From JALFST01 sp022779285 (GTDB lineage Bacteria > Bacillota > Clostridia > Tissierellales > Peptoniphilaceae), in assembly GCA_050313895.1 (NCBI GenBank), contig JBNPMI010000020.1: a DNA stretch of 21,170 bases. One strand, given 5' to 3'. Both the position numbers and the translations under genes were made by a program. Below, in pieces: positions 20,025 to 21,170 of this stretch (its first letter is position 1; the number at the start of each line of letters is the position of its first letter). The notes under the pieces are model-generated. The model had not been told where the DNA came from and did no database searches. It worked only from the letters and a program-made list of their open reading frames with translations.

Positions 20025-20615
20025 ATGAAAAGCAAATCAAATCATGCATTAGAAAAATATTTGTCGAAGGTGGACAGACATTTAAGATATATGCCTGTTT
20101 CTGAAAAGACGGATATTTTGAGCGAGCTCAAGAATTCTTTTTATGAACGAATGAAACAGGGCCAAACAGAAGAAGAGATTCTTGCGGAGATGGGGCCGGC
20201 CAAGGATTTTGCATTAGGCTTTCTCAGCCGGAAAATCGTAGAGAATAAAAAATTTACATTCAGGCATTTCATGATGGCTTTCGGCTTCTACTCTTTTGCC
20301 TCTTTCACTTGGGGTTTGCTGATTCCCGTATTGGCGATTCTATCCGTTTCTTTTTTCTTTTCGTGCGGTGTCAGTGTTTTTGCCGGAGTACTCGGAATGT
20401 TAAAAGGAATCTTCCACTTTCCTCTCATTGAAGATATGAGATTTGTGGTTTTTCTGTATGAATTAAAAGGTCTTCCCGCCCTCATTGCAGGATTGTTACT
20501 GGCAGCGATCTTTCTTATCTTAGGAATTCTATGCTGGAAAGGAGCCGTGGGATCAGTTCATTTTTTGCAGTCCGTAAAATGGAAACTGGATCGTGACAAA
20601 AGGAATGCCGTATGA
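20025..20615 (+). CDS. DUF1700/HAAS-domain membrane protein
   Basis: The protein has 196 residues. A cytoplasmic HAAS domain (ALEKYLSKVDRHLRYMPVSE, then ILSELKNSFYERMKQGQTEE and EEILAEMGPAKDFALGF) is followed by about three membrane segments: SFTWGLLIPVLAILSVSFFF with SCGVSVFAGVLGML, a re-entrant or short loop, and ALIAGLLLAAIFLILGILCW. HAAS-domain proteins are partners of PadR-type regulators and are thought to act in signal sensing at the membrane. It lies one nucleotide after the PadR stop with an AGGAGG site inside the PadR gene. Its TGA overlaps the ATG of the next gene (ATGA), so the three genes form one translationally coupled operon. Confidence 0.88.
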   Translation: MKSKSNHALEKYLSKVDRHLRYMPVSEKTDILSELKNSFYERMKQGQTEEEILAEMGPAKDFALGFLSRKIVENKKFTFRHFMMAFGFYSFASFTWGLLIPVLAILSVSFFFSCGVSVFAGVLGMLKGIFHFPLIEDMRFVVFLYELKGLPALIAGLLLAAIFLILGILCWKGAVGSVHFLQSVKWKLDRDKRNAV

Positions 20616-21170
20616 CGATACTTTTTTTACACGGTCTTGGACAAAATAAAGAAGCGTGGAGACGTACTATCGATATTCTTGATCGAAAGGATGTGGCCTG
20701 TCCGGATCTCATACCTATCGATGGGCAAAAAGAAACATTCGATTCTTTGATGAAGCTGTTGGAATCCAACTGTTCTGATCATACAGATCCCCTGATCCTC
20801 TGTGGGCTGAGCCTTGGTGCAGTTATGTCAATGGAATTCTATTTGAGACACCCGGATAGGATTCAGGCAATGATTTTCATTGCTCCCCAATATAAAATGC
20901 CGACATTTCTTTTAAGCTTGCAAAGTATTCTTTTTCGATTGATGCCTCATAAGTGTTTTGCCGATTCTCGGATTACGAAAGAGAATTTGATTTCCATATC
21001 GAAGTCAATGAGCCATTTAGATTACAGGTCTGATTTATCATCAATTCAGTGTCCGGTTACCATTGTGTGCGGCGAAAAAGACAAAGCCAATCGGAAGGCG
21101 GCAAAATCCTTAAGCATCATCTTGGATCACTCGAAATTGATTCTTATAGAAGGCGTAGGTCATGAGGTGA
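20612..21170 (+). CDS. Alpha/beta hydrolase, 3' end outside window
   Basis: The frame is open to the right edge, with 186 residues visible. It begins MTILFLHGLGQNKEAWRRTI with an oxyanion HG motif, has the nucleophile elbow CGLSLGAVM (Ser67), a possible acid in VTIVCGEKDKAN (Asp157) and the catalytic histidine in EGVGHEV (His184). All triad residues are therefore inside the window and only a short tail should be missing. There is no signal peptide. It starts inside the stop of the HAAS gene (ATGA), an overlap that couples translation. A hydrolase in a PadR-HAAS operon suggests a lipid, ester or drug-like substrate linked to envelope stress; that is inference. Confidence 0.85.
   Translation, partial: MTILFLHGLGQNKEAWRRTIDILDRKDVACPDLIPIDGQKETFDSLMKLLESNCSDHTDPLILCGLSLGAVMSMEFYLRHPDRIQAMIFIAPQYKMPTFLLSLQSILFRLMPHKCFADSRITKENLISISKSMSHLDYRSDLSSIQCPVTIVCGEKDKANRKAAKSLSIILDHSKLILIEGVGHEV

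Overview
The window looks like a chromosomal segment of an anaerobic member of the Bacillota (Clostridia or a near relative). The evidence is the strong AGGAGG-type ribosome sites, hairpin-plus-T-run terminators, a DUF6465 protein, a PadR/HAAS pair, a 4Fe-4S ferredoxin-like protein beside a Crp/Fnr regulator, a flavinylated reductase lipoprotein and a CoA-transferase operon. No rRNA, tRNA, CRISPR array or intact insertion sequence was seen. Species cannot be named from the sequence. Both ends cut through genes.

Layout: (1) 2-2822 is ordinary chromosome: the C-terminal part of a YhfW-like phosphopentomutase-family enzyme, a convergent small DUF6465 gene with a strong palindrome-flanked promoter, and the 23S rRNA methyltransferase gene rlmD/rumA. 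(2) About 2830-5450 is the wreck of an integrated mobile element: an ASCH-domain fragment, a structured-looking leader, an element-type hypothetical protein, a truncated ParB-like start, the C-terminal half of a large serine recombinase, its small companion recombinase-family protein, and the N-terminal catalytic half of another serine recombinase. It ends at a stop codon beyond which a Cys-rich tail of an unrelated gene remains. (3) 5451-9016 carries an exported FMN- and FAD-dependent reductase lipoprotein, then a Crp/Fnr regulator and a divergent ferredoxin-like gene. The last two are each broken by two frameshifts, although the operator between them is perfect.

(4) 9017-11158 holds an SPFH/Band 7 membrane protein overlapping a ribbon-helix-helix protein gene, and a ClbS/DfsB-family gene. 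(5) 11215-15822 is a metabolic island: a LysR regulator with its own promoter and terminator, a palindrome-rich control region, and the tight operon MFS transporter - alpha/beta hydrolase - acyl-CoA:carboxylate CoA-transferase. This suggests uptake and CoA-linked metabolism of an unidentified organic acid. (6) 15823-16908 has terminator-like hairpins and an XRE-cupin regulator preceded by two related palindromes. (7) 17002-19485 is a prophage remnant: a minor capsid (MuF/SPP1 gp7-like) protein whose C-terminus is a CdiA-C type nuclease toxin domain, a DUF4355 scaffold protein, and a frameshifted stub where the next head gene should begin. (8) 19611-21170 is a PadR regulator - DUF1700/HAAS membrane protein - alpha/beta hydrolase operon, the last gene running off the window.

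The most interesting items are the capsid-toxin fusion left in a dead prophage, the joint frameshift decay of the Crp/Fnr-ferredoxin pair with a perfect 38-bp palindrome inside the regulator, the LysR-controlled CoA-transferase operon, and the reductase lipoprotein whose substrate-site motifs depart from those of fumarate reductases.
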